Made by a program: the position numbers and the translations under genes
From: Petrolisthes cinctipes
Lineage: Eukaryota; Arthropoda; Malacostraca; Decapoda; Porcellanidae
Reading direction: 5' to 3'
Length of the DNA stretch: 64,000 bases
Assembly: GCA_033782935.1 (NCBI GenBank)
Contig: JAWQEG010000169.1
Span: 434,001 to 498,000 of the forward strand
In this document: in pieces, positions 53,301 through 64,000 of the stretch
Layout: each line of letters opens with the position of its first letter
Numbering within the stretch: the first letter of the stretch is position 1
Notes under the pieces: model-generated
The model's input: only the letters and a program-made list of their open reading frames with translations
Database searches by the model: none
Told to the model about the DNA's origin: nothing

Positions 53301-56300
53301 AATTTTGAAAATACTCTAACACGGAGTAGGCATGTACAGATACCTTCTGGGACCTCTAAATATCGAATTTTCGGGATTTTTGGGACTGAATTTGAGATAT
53401 CGATTTTTTGGCACCTAAAATGTCGATTTTTAGCATGTTTTTATCCTATATTTTGAAAATATTCTAGCACTGTGTAGGCATGTACAGATTGCTACTGGGA
53501 CCCCAAAATATTGAATTTTCGGGTGTTTTGAGCCTGAATTTGAGATATAAAAGGGTACAGAAGATACATGCACATATTGACTTTGGGCACCAAAAATATC
53601 GATTTTCAGCATGTTTTGGGCCTGAATTTTGAAAATACTCTAACACTTAGTAGGCATGTACAGATTGCTTCTGGGACCCCAAAACATTGAATTTTCGGGT
53701 GTTTTGAGCCTGAATTTGATATATAAACGGGTACTGAAGATGCATGCACATATCGACTTTTGTGCACCTAAAAGATCGATTTTCAGTATGTTTTGAGCAT
53801 GTATTTTGAAAATACTCTAACACGGAGTAGGCATGTACAGATACCTTCTGGGACCTCTAAATATCGAATTTTCGGGTGTTTTGGGACTGAATTTGAGATA
53901 TCGATTTTTTGGCACCTAAAATGTCGATTTTTAGCATGTTTTTAGCCTATATTTTGAAAATATTCTAGCACTGTGTAGGCATGTACAGATTGCTACTGGG
54001 ACCCCAAAATATTGAATTTTCGGGTGTTTTGAGCCTGAATTTGAGATATAAACGGGTACAGAAGATACATGCAGATATTGACTTTGGGCATCTAAAATAT
54101 CGATTTTCAGCATGTTTTGGGCCTGTATTTTGAAAATACTCTAACACTTAGTAGGCATGTACAGATTGCTTATGGGACCCCAAAACATTGAATTTTCGGG
54201 TGTTTTGAGCCTGAATTTGAGATATAAACGGGTACTGAAGATGCATGCACATATCGACTTTTGTGCACCTAAAAGATCGATTTTCAGTATGTTTTGAGCA
54301 TGTATTTTGAAAATACTCTAACACGGAGTAGGCATGTACAGATCGCTTCTGGGACCCCTAAATATCGAATTTTCGGGTGTTTTGGGACTGAATTTGAGAT
54401 ATCGACTTTTTGGAACCTAAAATGTCGATTTTTAGCATGTTTTTAGCCTATATTTTGAAAATATTCTAGCACTGTACAGATTGCTTCTGGGACCCCAAAA
54501 TATTGATTTTTCGGGTGTTTTGAGCCTGAATTTGAGATACAAACGGGTACAGAAGATACATGCACATATTGACTTTGGGCACCAAAAATATCGATTTTCA
54601 GCATGTTTTGGGCCTGAATTTTGAAAATACTCTAACACGGAGTAGGCATGTACAGATCGCTTTTGGGACCCCAAAATATCGAATTTTCGGGTGTTTAGGG
54701 CCAGAATTTGAGATATAAACGGGTACAGAAGATGCATGCAAATATCGACTTTTGGGCACCTAAAAGATCGATTTTCAGTATGTTTTTGGCCGGTATTTTG
54801 AAAATACTCTAACACGGAGTAGGCATGTACAGATACATTCTGGGACCTCTAAATATCGAATTTTCGGGTGTTTTGGGACTGAATTTGAGATATCGATTTT
54901 TTGGCACCTAAAAGATCGATTTTTAGCATGTTTTTAGCCTATATTTTGAAAATATTCTTGCACTGAGTAGGCATGTACACATTGCTTCTGGGACCCCAAA
55001 ATATTGAATTTTCGGTTGTTCTGAGCCTGAATTTGAGATATAAACGGGTACAGAAGATACATACACATATTGACTTTGGGCACCAAAAATATCGATTTTC
55101 AGCATGTTTTGGGCCTGAATTTTGAAAATACTCTAACACGGAGTAGGCATGTACAGATCGCTTTTGGGACCCCAAAATATCTAATTTTCGTGTGTTTAGG
55201 GCCAGAATTTGAGATATAAACGGGTACAGAAGATGCATGCACATATCGACTTTTGGGCACCTAAAAGATCGATTTTCAGTATGTTTTTGGCCGGTATTTT
55301 GAAAATACTCTAACACGGAGTAGGCATGTACAGATACCTTCTGGGACCTCTAAATATCGAATTTTCGGGTGTTTTGGGACTGAATTTGAGATATCGATTT
55401 TTTGGCACCTAAAATGTCGATTTTTAGCATGTTTTTAGCCTATATTTTGAAAATATTCTAGCACTGTGTAGGCATGTACAGATTGCTACTGGAACCCCAA
55501 AATATTGAATTTTCGGGTGTTTTGAGCCTGAATTTGAGATATAAACGGGTACAGAAGATACATGCAGATATTGACTTTGGGCATCTAAAATATCGATTTT
55601 CAGCATGTTTTGGGCCTGTATTTTGAAAATACTCTAACACTTAGTAGGCATGTACAGATTGCTTCTGGGACCCCAAAACATTGAATTTTCGGGTGTTTTG
55701 AGCCTGAATTTGAGATATAAACGGGTACTGAAGATGCATGCACATATCGACTTTTGTGCACCTAAAAGATCGATTTTCAGTATGTTTTGAGCATGTATTT
55801 TGAAAATACTCTAACACGGAGTAGGCATGTACAGATCGCTTCTGGGACCCCTAAATATCGAATTTTCGGGTGTTTTGGGACTGAATTTGAGATATCGACT
55901 TTTTGGCACCTAAAAGATCGATTTTTAGCATGTTTTTAGCCTATATTTTGAAAATATTCTAGCACTGTACAGATTGCTTCTGGGACCCCAAAATATTGAT
56001 TTTTCGGGTGTTTTGAGCCTGAATTTGAGATATAAACGGGTACAGAAGATACTTGCACATATTGACTTTGGGCATCTAAAATATCGATTTTCAACATGTT
56101 TTGGGCCTGTATTTTGAAAATACTCTAACACTGAGTAGGCATGTACAGATTGCTTCTGGGACCCCAAAATATTGAATTTTCGGGTGTTTTGAGCCTGAAT
56201 TTGAGATATAAACGGGTACTGAAGATGCATGCACAAATCGAGTTTTGTGCACCTAAAAGATCGATTTTCAGTATGTTTTGAGCATGTATTTTGAAAATAC

Positions 56301-57070
56301 TCTAACACGGAGTAGGCATGTACAGATCGCTTCTAGGACCCGTAAATATCGAATTTTCGGGTGTTTTGGGACTGAATTTGAGATATCGACTTTTTGGCAC
56401 CTAAAAGATCGATTTTTAGCATGTTTTTAGCCTATATTTTGAAAATATTCTAGCACTGTACAGATTGCTTCTGGGACCCCAAAATATTGAATTTTCGGGT
56501 GTTTTGAGCCTGAATTTGAGATATAAACGGGTACAGAAGACATATGCACATATTGACTTTGGGCATCTAAAATATCGATTTTCAGCATGTTTTGGGCCTG
56601 TATTTTGAAAATACTCTAACACTGAGTAGGAATGTACAGATTGCTTCTGGGACCCCAAAATATTGTATTTTCGGGTGTTTTGAGCCAGAATTTGAGATAT
56701 AAATGGGTACTGAAGATGCATGCACATATCGACTTTTGTGCACCTAAAAGATCGATTTTCAGTATGTTTTGAGCATGTATTTTGAAAATACTCTAACACG
56801 GAGTAGGCATGTACAGATCGCTTCTGGGACCCCTAAATATCGAATTTTCGGGTGTTTTGGGACTGAATTTGAGATATCGACTTTTTGGCACCTAAAAGAT
56901 CGATTTTTAGCATGTTTTTAGCCTATATTTTGAAAATATTCTAGCACTGTGTAGGCATGTACAAATTGCTTCTGGGACCCCAAAATATTGAATTTTCGGG
57001 TTTTTTGAGCCTGAATTTGAGATATAAACGTGTACAGAAGATGCATGCACATATCGACTTTTGGGCACCT
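47340..57070 (+). repeat. Largest duplicated block D, copy 2 (about 9.7 kb)
   Basis: This is the partner of 32,990-43,540. It lacks one 815-bp pentamer near 50,700 and has a 3-bp loss near 50,139 (GCACATGACTTTT for GCACATATCGACTTTT). Single-base differences include CGACTATTTGG (48,656), TATGCTTTTGG (50,663) and GCTTATGGGACC (54,169). At about 57,070 it switches to block E (AAAATATCGATTTTAAGTATG). Confidence 0.85.
51631..51636. other. CCCGGG insertion (site 4 of 4)
   Basis: This is the same insertion within block D copy 2, 13,529 bp after site 3, with the same shortened monomer downstream. Confidence 0.88.
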
Positions 57071-59090
57071 AAAATATCGATTTTAAGTATGTTTTTGGCC
57101 TTTATTTTGAAAATACTCTAACACGGAGTAGGCATGTACAGATACCTTCTGGGACCTCTAAATATCGAATTTTCGGGTGTTTCGGGACTGAATTTGAGAT
57201 ATCGATTTTTTGGCACCTAAAATGTCGATTTTTAGCATGTTTTTCGCCTATATTTTGAAAATATTCTAGCACTGTGTAGGCATGTATAGATTGCTTCTGG
57301 GATCCCAAAATATTGACTTTTCGGGTGTTTTGAGCCTGAATATTATATATAAACGGGTACTGAAGATACATGCACATATTGACTTTGGGCATCTAAAATA
57401 TCGATTTTCAGCATGTTTTGGGCCTGTATTTTGAAAATACTCTAACACTGAGTAGGCATGTACAGATTGCTTTTGGGACCCCAAAATATTGAATTTTCGG
57501 GTGTTTTGAGCCTGAATTTGAGATATAAACTTGTACTGAAGATGCATGCACATATCGACTTTTGTGCACCTAAAAGATCGATTTTCAGTATGTTTTGAGC
57601 ATGTATTTTGAAAATACTCTAACACGGAGTAGGCATGTACAGATCGCTTCTGGGACCCCTAAATATCGAATTTTCGGGTGTTTTGGGACTGAATTTGAGA
57701 TATCGACTTTTTGGCACCTAAAAGATCGATTTTTAGCATGTTTTTAGCCTATATTTTGAAAATATTCTAGCACTGTACAGATTGCTTCTGGGACCCCAAA
57801 ATATTGAATTTTCGGGTGTTTTGAGCCTGAATTTGAGATATAAACGGGTACAGAAGATACATGCAGATATTGACTTTGGGCACCAAAAATATCGATTTTC
57901 AGCATGTTTTGGGCCTGAATTTTGAAAATACTCTTACACGGAGTAGGCATGTACAGATCGCTTCTGGGACCCCAAAATATCGAATTTTCGGGTGTTTAGG
58001 GCCAGAATTTGAGATATAAACGGGTACAGAAGATGCATGCACATATCGACTTTTGGGCACCTAAAAGATCGATTTTCAGTATGTTTTTGGCCTGTATTTT
58101 GAAAATACTCTAACACGGAGTAGGCATGTACAGATACCTTCTGGGACCTCTAAATATCGAATTTTCGGGTGTTTTGGGACTGAATTTGAGATATCGATTT
58201 TTTAGCACCTAAAATATCGATTTTCAGCATGTTTTGGGCCTGTATTTTGAAAATACTCTAACACTGAGTAGGCATGTACAGATTGCTTCTGGGACCCCAA
58301 AATATTGAATTTACGGGTGTTTTGAGCCTGAATTTGAGATATAAACGGGTACTGAAGATGCATGCACATATCGACTTTTGTGCACCTAAAAGATCGATTT
58401 TCAGTATGTTTTGAGCATGTATTTTGAAAATACTCTAACACGGAGTAGGCATGTACAGATCGCTTCTGGGACCCCTAAATATCGAATTTTCGGGTGTTTT
58501 GGGACTGAATTTGAGATATCGACTTTTTGGCACCTAAAAGAACGATTTTTAGCATGTTTTTAGCCTATATTTTGAAAATATTCTAGAACTGAGTAGGCAT
58601 GTACAGATTGCTTCTGGGACCCCAAAATATTGAATTTTCGGGTGTTTTGAGCCTGAATTTGAGATATAAACGGGTACAGAAGATACATGCACATATTGAC
58701 TTTGGGCATCTAAAATATCGATTTTCAGCATGTTTTGGGCCTGTATTTTGAAAATACTCTAACACGGAGTAGGCATGTACAGATTGCTTCTGGGACCCCA
58801 AAATATTGAATTTTCGGGTGTTTTAAGCCTGAATTTGAGATATAAACGGGTACTGAAGATGCATGCACATATCGACTTTTGTGCACCTAAAAGATCGATT
58901 TTCAGTATGTTTTGAGCATGTATTTTGAAAATACTCTAACACGGAGTAGGCATGTACAGATCGTTTCTGGGACCACTAAATATCGAATTTTCGGGTGTTT
59001 TGGGACTGAATTTGAGATATCGACTTTTTGGCACCTAAAAGATCGATTTTTAGCATGTTTTTAGCCTATATTTTGAAAATATTCTAGCAC
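57070..59090 (+). repeat. Block E, copy 2 with downstream extension
   Basis: It follows copy 1 to about 58,540 and copy 3 (offset 4622) for the whole stretch. The extension includes the private variants AAAAGAACGATTTTTAG (58,536) and TCTAGAACTGAG (58,583), which recur near 63,160 and 63,207. Confidence 0.8.
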
Positions 59091-60920
59091 TGAGTAGGCA
59101 TGTACAGATTGCTTCTGGGACCCCAAAATATTGAATTTTCGGGTGTTTTGAGCCTGAATTTGAGATATAAACGGGTACTGAAGATGCATGCACATATCGA
59201 CTTTTGTGCACCTAAAAGATCGATTTTCAGTATGTTTTGAGCATGTATTTTGAAAATACTCTAACACGGAGAAGGCATGTACAGATCGCTTCTGGGACCC
59301 CTAAATATCAAATTTTCGGGTGTTTTGGGACTGAATTTGAGATATCGACTTTTTGGCACCTAAAACGTCGATTTTTAGCATGTTTTTAGCCTATATTTTG
59401 AAAATATTCTAGCACTGTGTAGGCATGTACAGATTGCTTCTGGGACCCCAAAATATTGAATTTTCGGGTGTTTTGAGCCTGAATTTGAGATATAAACGGG
59501 TACAGAAGATGCATGCACTTATCGACTTTTGGGCACCTAAAAGATCGATTTTCAGTATGTTTTTGGACTGTATTTTGAAAATACTCTAACACGGAGTAGG
59601 CATGTACAGATACCTTTTGGGACCTCTAAATATCGAATTTTCGGGTGTTTTGGGACTGAATTTGAGATATCGATTTTTTGGCACCTAAAATGTCGATTTT
59701 TAGCATGTTTTTTAGCCTATATTTTGAAAATATTCTAGCACTGTGTAGGCATGTACAGATTGCTTCTGGGACCCCAAAATATTGAATTTTCGGGTGTTTT
59801 GAGCCTGAATTTGAGATATAAACGGGTACAGAAGATACATGCACATATTGACTCTGGGCATCTAAAATATCGATTTTTATCATGTTTTGGGCCTGTATTT
59901 TGAAAATACTCTAACACTGAGTAGGCATGTACAGATTGCTTCTGGGACCCCAAAATATTGAATTTTCGGGTGTTTTGAGCCTGAATTTGAGATATAAACG
60001 GGTACTGAAGATGCATGCACATATCGACTTTTGTGCACCTAAAAGATCGATTTTCAGTATGTTTTGAGCATGTATTTTGAAAATACTCTAACACGGAGAA
60101 GGCATGTACAGATCGCTTCTGGGACCCCTAAATATCAAATTTTCGGGTGTTTTGGGACTGAATTTGAGATATCGACTTTTTGGCACCTAAAATGTCGATT
60201 TTTAGCATGTTTTTAGCCTATATTTTGAAAATATTCTAGCACTGTGTAGGCATGTACAGATTGCTTCTGGGACCCCAAAATATTGAATTTTCGGGTGTTT
60301 TGAGCCTGAATTTGAGATATAAACGGGTACAGAAGATGCATGCACTTATCGACTTTTGGGCACCTAAAAGATCGATTTTCAGTATGTTTTTGGACTGTAT
60401 TTTGAAAATACTCTAACACGGAGTAGGCATGTACAGATACCTTTTGGGACCTCTAAATATCGAATTTTCGGGTGTTTTGGGACTGAATTTGAGATATCGA
60501 TTTTTTGGCACCTAAAATGTCGATTTTTAGCATGTTTTTTAGCCTATATTTTGAAAATATTCTAGCACTGTGTAGGCATGTACAGATTGCTTCTGGGACC
60601 CCAAAATATTGAATTTTCGGGTGTTTTGAGCCTGAATTTGAGATATAAACAGGTACAGAAGATACATGCACATATTGACTTTGGGCATCTAAAATATCGA
60701 TTTTTAACATGTTTTGGGCCTGTATTTTGAAAATACTCTAACACTGAGTAGGCATGTACAGATTGCTTCTGGGACCCCAAAATATTGAATTTTCGGGTGT
60801 TTTGAGCCTGAATTTGAGATATAAACGGGTACTGAAGATGCATGCACATATCGACTTTTGTGCACCTAAAAGATCGATTTTCAGTATGTTTTGAGTATGT
60901 ATTTTGAAAATACTCTAACA
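59090..60920 (+). repeat. 827-bp tandem repeat (about 2.2 copies)
   Basis: The period is 827 bp, equal to a pentamer S-L-S-L-L without the 10-bp L* deletion. Marks repeating at this spacing are GAGAAGGCATG (59,269; 60,096), ATATCAAATTTTCGGG, GCATGCACTTATCG (59,511; 60,338), TTTTTGGACTGTATT and GCATGTTTTTTAGCC (59,703; 60,530). Copies differ at a few bases, for example ACTCTGGGC near 59,850 against ACTTTGGGC near 60,677. Confidence 0.85.
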
Positions 60921-61288
60921 CGGAGTAGGCATGTACAGATCGATTCTGGGACCCCTAAATATCGAATTTTCGGGTGTTTTGGGACTGAATTTGAGATATC
61001 GACTTTTTGGCACCTAAAAGACCGATTTTTAGCATGTTTTTAGCCTATATTTTGAAAATATTCTAGCACTGAGTAGGCATGTACAGATTGCTTCTGGGAC
61101 CGCAAAATATTGAATTTTCGGGTGTTTTGAGCTTGAATTTGAGATATAAACGGGTACAGAAGATACATGCACATATTGACTTTGGGCACCAAAAATATCG
61201 ATTTTCAGCATGTTTTGGGCCTGTATTTTGAAAATACTCTAACACTGAGTAGGCATGTACAGATTGCTTCTGGGACCCCAAAATATCG
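60920..61288 (+). repeat. Satellite spacer before block E copy 3
   Basis: It comprises one S with AAAAGACCGATTTTTAG near 61,016 and L copies with GGGACCGCAAAATATTG and GAGCTTGAATTTG. I see nothing other than satellite. Confidence 0.7.
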
Positions 61289-64000
61289 AATTTTCGGGTG
61301 TTTAGGGCCAGAATTTGAGATATAAACGGGTACTGAAGATGCATGCACATATCGACTTTTGGGCACCTAAAAGATCGATTTTCAGTATGTTTTTGGCCTG
61401 TATTTTGAAAATACTCTAACACGGAGTAGGCATGTACAGATACCTTCTGGGACCTCTAAATATCGAATTTTCGGGTGTTTTGGGACTGAATTTGAGATAT
61501 CGATTTTTTGGCACCTAAAATGTCGATTTTTAGCATGTTTTTCGCCTATATTTTGAAAATATTCTAGCACTTTGTAGGCATGTACAGATTGTTTCTGGGA
61601 CCCCAAAATATTGACTTTTCGGGTGTTTTGAGCCTGAATTTTAGATATAAACGGGTACTGAAGATACATGCACATATTGACTTTGGGCATCTAAAATATC
61701 GATTTTAAGTATGTTTTTGGCCTGTATTTTGAAAATACTCTAACACGGAGTAGGCATGTACAGATACCTTCTGGGACCTCTAAATATCGAATTTTCGGGT
61801 GTTTCGGGACTGAATTTGAGATATCGATTTTTTGGCACCTAAAATGTCGATTTTTAGCATGTTTTTCGCCTATATTTTGAAAATATTCTAGCACTGTGTA
61901 GGCATGTATAGATTGCTTCTGGGATCCCAAAATATTGACTTTTCGGGTGTTTTGAGCCTGAATTTTATATATAAACGGGTACTGAAGATACATGCACATA
62001 TTGACTTTGGGCATCTAAAATATCGATTTTCAGCATGTTTTGGGCCTGTATTTTGAAAATACTCTAACACTGAGTAGGCATGTACAGATTGCTTTTGGGA
62101 CCCCAAAATATTGAATTTTCGGGTGTTTTGAGCCTGAATTTGAGATATAAACTTGTACTGAAGATGCATGCACATATCGACTTTTGTGCACCTAAAAGAT
62201 CGATTTTCAGTATGTTTTGAGCATGTATTTTGAAAATACTCTAACACGGAGTAGGCATGTACAGATCGCTTCTGGGACCCCTAAATATCGAATTTTCGGG
62301 TGTTTTGGGACTGAATTTGAGATATCGATTTTTTGGCACCTAAAAGATCGATTTTTAGCATGTTTTTAGCCTATATTTTGAAAATATTCTAGCACTGTAC
62401 AGATTGCTTCTGGGACCCCAAAATATTGAATTTTCGGGTGTTTTGAGCCTGAATTTGAGATATAAACGGGTACAGAAGATACATGCAGATATTGACTTTG
62501 GGCACCAAAAATATCGATTTTCAGCATGTTTTGGGCCTGAATTTTGAAAATACTCTTACACGGAGTAGGCATGTACAGATCGCTTCTGGGACCCCAAAAT
62601 ATCGAATTTTCGGGTGTTTAGGGCCAGAATTTGAGATATAAACGGGTACAGAAGATGCATGCACATATCGACTTTTGGGCACCTAAAAGATCGATTTTCA
62701 GTATGTTTTTGGCCTGTATTTTGAAAATACTCTAACACGGAATAGGCATGTACAGATACCTTCTGGGACCTCTAAATATCGAATTTTCGGGTGTTTTGGG
62801 ACTGAATTTGAGATATCGATTTTTTAGCATCTAAAATATCGATTTTCAGCATGTTTTGGGCCTGTATTTTGAAAATACTCTAACACTGAGTAGGCATGTA
62901 CAGATTGCTTCTGGGACCCCAAAATATTGAATTTACGGGTGTTTTGAGCCTGAATTTGAGATATAAACGGGTACTGAAGATGCATGCACATATCGACTTT
63001 TGTGCACCTAAAAGATCGATTTTCAGTATGTTTTGAGCATGTATTTTGAAAATACTCTAACACGGAGTAGGCATGTACAGATCGCTTCTGGGACCCCTAA
63101 ATATCGAATTTTCGGGTGTTTTGGGACTGAATTTGAGATATCGACTTTTTGGCACCTAAAAGAACGATTTTTAGCATGTTTTTAGCCTATATTTTGAAAA
63201 TATTCTAGAACTGAGTAGGCATGTACAGATTGCTTCTGGGACCCCAAAATATTGAATTTTCGGGTGTTTTGAGCCTGAATTTGAGATATAAACGGGTACA
63301 GAAGATACATGCACATATTGACTTTGGGCATCTAAAATATCGATTTTCAGCATGTTTTGGGCCTGTATTTTGAAAATACTCTAACACGGAGTAGGCATGT
63401 ACAGATTGCTTCTGGGACCCCAAAATATTGAATTTTCGGGTGTTTTGAGCCTGAATTTGAGATATAAACGGGTACTGAAGATGCATGCACATATCGACTT
63501 TTGTGCACCTAAAAGATCGATTTTCAGTATGTTTTGAGCATGTATTTTGAAAATACTCTAACACGGAGTAGGCATGTACAGATCGTTTCTGGGACCACTA
63601 AATATCGAATTTTCGGGTGTTTTGGGACTGAATTTGAGATATCGACTTTTTGGCACCTAAAAGATCGATTTTTAGCATGTTTTTAGCCTATATTTTGAAA
63701 ATATTCTAGCACTGAGTAGGCATGTACAGATTGCTTCTGGGACCCCAAAATATTGAATTTTCGGGTGTTTTGAGCCTGAATTTGAGATATAAACGGGTAC
63801 TGAAGATGCATGCACATATCGACTTTTGTGTACCTAAAAGATCGATTTTCAGTATGTTTTGAGCATGTATTTTGAAAATACTCTAACACGGAGAAGGCAT
63901 GTACAGATCGCTTCTGGGACCCCTAAATATCAAATTTTCGGGTGTTTTGGGACTGAATTTGAGATATCGACTTTTTGGCACCTAAAATGTCGATTTTTAG
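61288..64000 (+). repeat. Block E, copy 3 (runs off the window)
   Basis: It matches copy 1 at offset 16,158 to about 63,163 and copy 2 at offset 4622 to at least 63,950. The continuing match shows that the true right boundary lies beyond the window. Small differences include TTTTAGCATCTAAAATATCG near 62,824 against TTTTAGCACCTAAAATATCG in the other copies. Confidence 0.82.

Larger units (their letters stand above)
1..64000. repeat. Satellite DNA array filling the window
   Basis: Every part of the window apart from two 210-bp insertions is made of head-to-tail copies of one A+T-rich satellite. Landmarks recurring in order in each copy are GTAGGCATGTACAGAT, CTTCTGGGACC, AATTTTCGGGTGTTTTG, AACGGGTAC, GATGCATGCACATAT, ATCGATTTT and TTTTGAAAATA. 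I saw no inverted segment, so orientation appears uniform over 64 kb. Copies come in three main lengths (about 177, 148 and 167 bp) that form higher-order units. No gene, RNA gene, simple-sequence tract or telomere-like repeat interrupts it. Arrays of this kind in eukaryotes usually lie in centromeric, pericentromeric or subtelomeric heterochromatin; which one applies here is inference. The family name and host are not recognisable to me. Confidence 0.98.

Noticed and set aside
32990..57070. Whole 32.99-57.07 kb duplication as a pure assembly duplicate
   Set aside because: The copies differ at several single bases, by a 3-bp loss and by an 815-bp pentamer, so they are real separate copies unless haplotypes were joined. 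Long-read support would still be needed to exclude haplotype joining.
1..64000. CENP-B box-like ATCGAATTTTCGGG in the a-half
   Set aside because: The known core is TTCG, four bases, A, two bases, CGGG. Here the first base is A and not T, the spacing is one base short and the internal A is missing. I see no proper match on either strand.
1..64000. CRISPR array or bacterial repeat system
   Set aside because: Repeats are contiguous 148-177-bp units with no unique spacers, no leader and no cas genes. The pattern is that of a eukaryotic satellite.
1..64000. A novel multi-gene biological system
   Set aside because: I looked on both strands for non-repetitive sequence and found only the two MITE copies. 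What is unusual here is the repeat architecture, not a set of genes.

Overview
The whole 64 kb is one uninterrupted array of tandemly repeated, A+T-rich satellite DNA with every unit in the same orientation. I see no credible protein-coding gene, tRNA, rRNA, CRISPR array or operon. The only non-satellite sequence is a 210-bp non-autonomous DNA transposon (MITE-like) present twice, at 10,864-11,073 and 13,590-13,799. Such an array is typical of eukaryotic constitutive heterochromatin (centromere, pericentromere, knob or subtelomere). Nothing here identifies the species or kingdom, and I do not recognise the satellite family by name.

The array is built in layers. (1) The full-length monomer L (about 177 bp, often 176) is itself a head-to-tail dimer of two diverged halves of about 88-89 bp. 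(2) A short monomer S (148 bp) has lost 29 bp from its first half. A third form, L* (about 167 bp), has lost 10 bp at its start and is seen directly after S. (3) These combine into higher-order units: S-L (325 bp), S-L*-L (about 491 bp), S-L-L (about 501 bp) and pentamers S-L-S-L*-L (about 816 bp) and S-L-S-L-L (827 bp). (4) Blocks of these units have been copied at kilobase scale with offsets of 816, 827, 1306, 1855, 2726, 3119, 3560, 3732, 4622, 6006, 9566, 11536, 14347 and 16158 bp.

Layout. 1-1,290 is copied at 3,733-5,022. 5,034-11,858 is copied at 14,600-20,220, with a 992-bp gap and without the transposon. 11,858-14,584 is a patchwork repeating parts of 5.87-7.43 kb and 10.7-11.86 kb, including the second transposon copy. 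20,133-21,764 holds two 816-bp pentamers. 21,765-25,474 is an 1855-bp tandem duplication. 26,958-29,569 is a 1306-bp tandem duplication. 32,990-43,540 is copied at 47,340-57,070, the largest duplication, minus one 815-bp pentamer. 45,130-47,005 recurs at about 57,070-58,540 and 61,288-63,163. 59,090-60,920 is an 827-bp tandem repeat. The remaining stretches are the same satellite in less regular order.

The most informative observations are: the transposon with an empty paralogous site, which dates the amplification steps relative to each other; the internal-dimer origin of the monomer; a dyad (TATTTTGAAAATA-like) kept by compensating base changes; concerted CpG/TpG differences between monomer classes; and rare private variants, such as a CCCGGG-creating insertion, that trace block ancestry. 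The many minus-strand open frames of 60-218 codons are by-products of a 177-bp (59-codon) period and are not annotated as genes.
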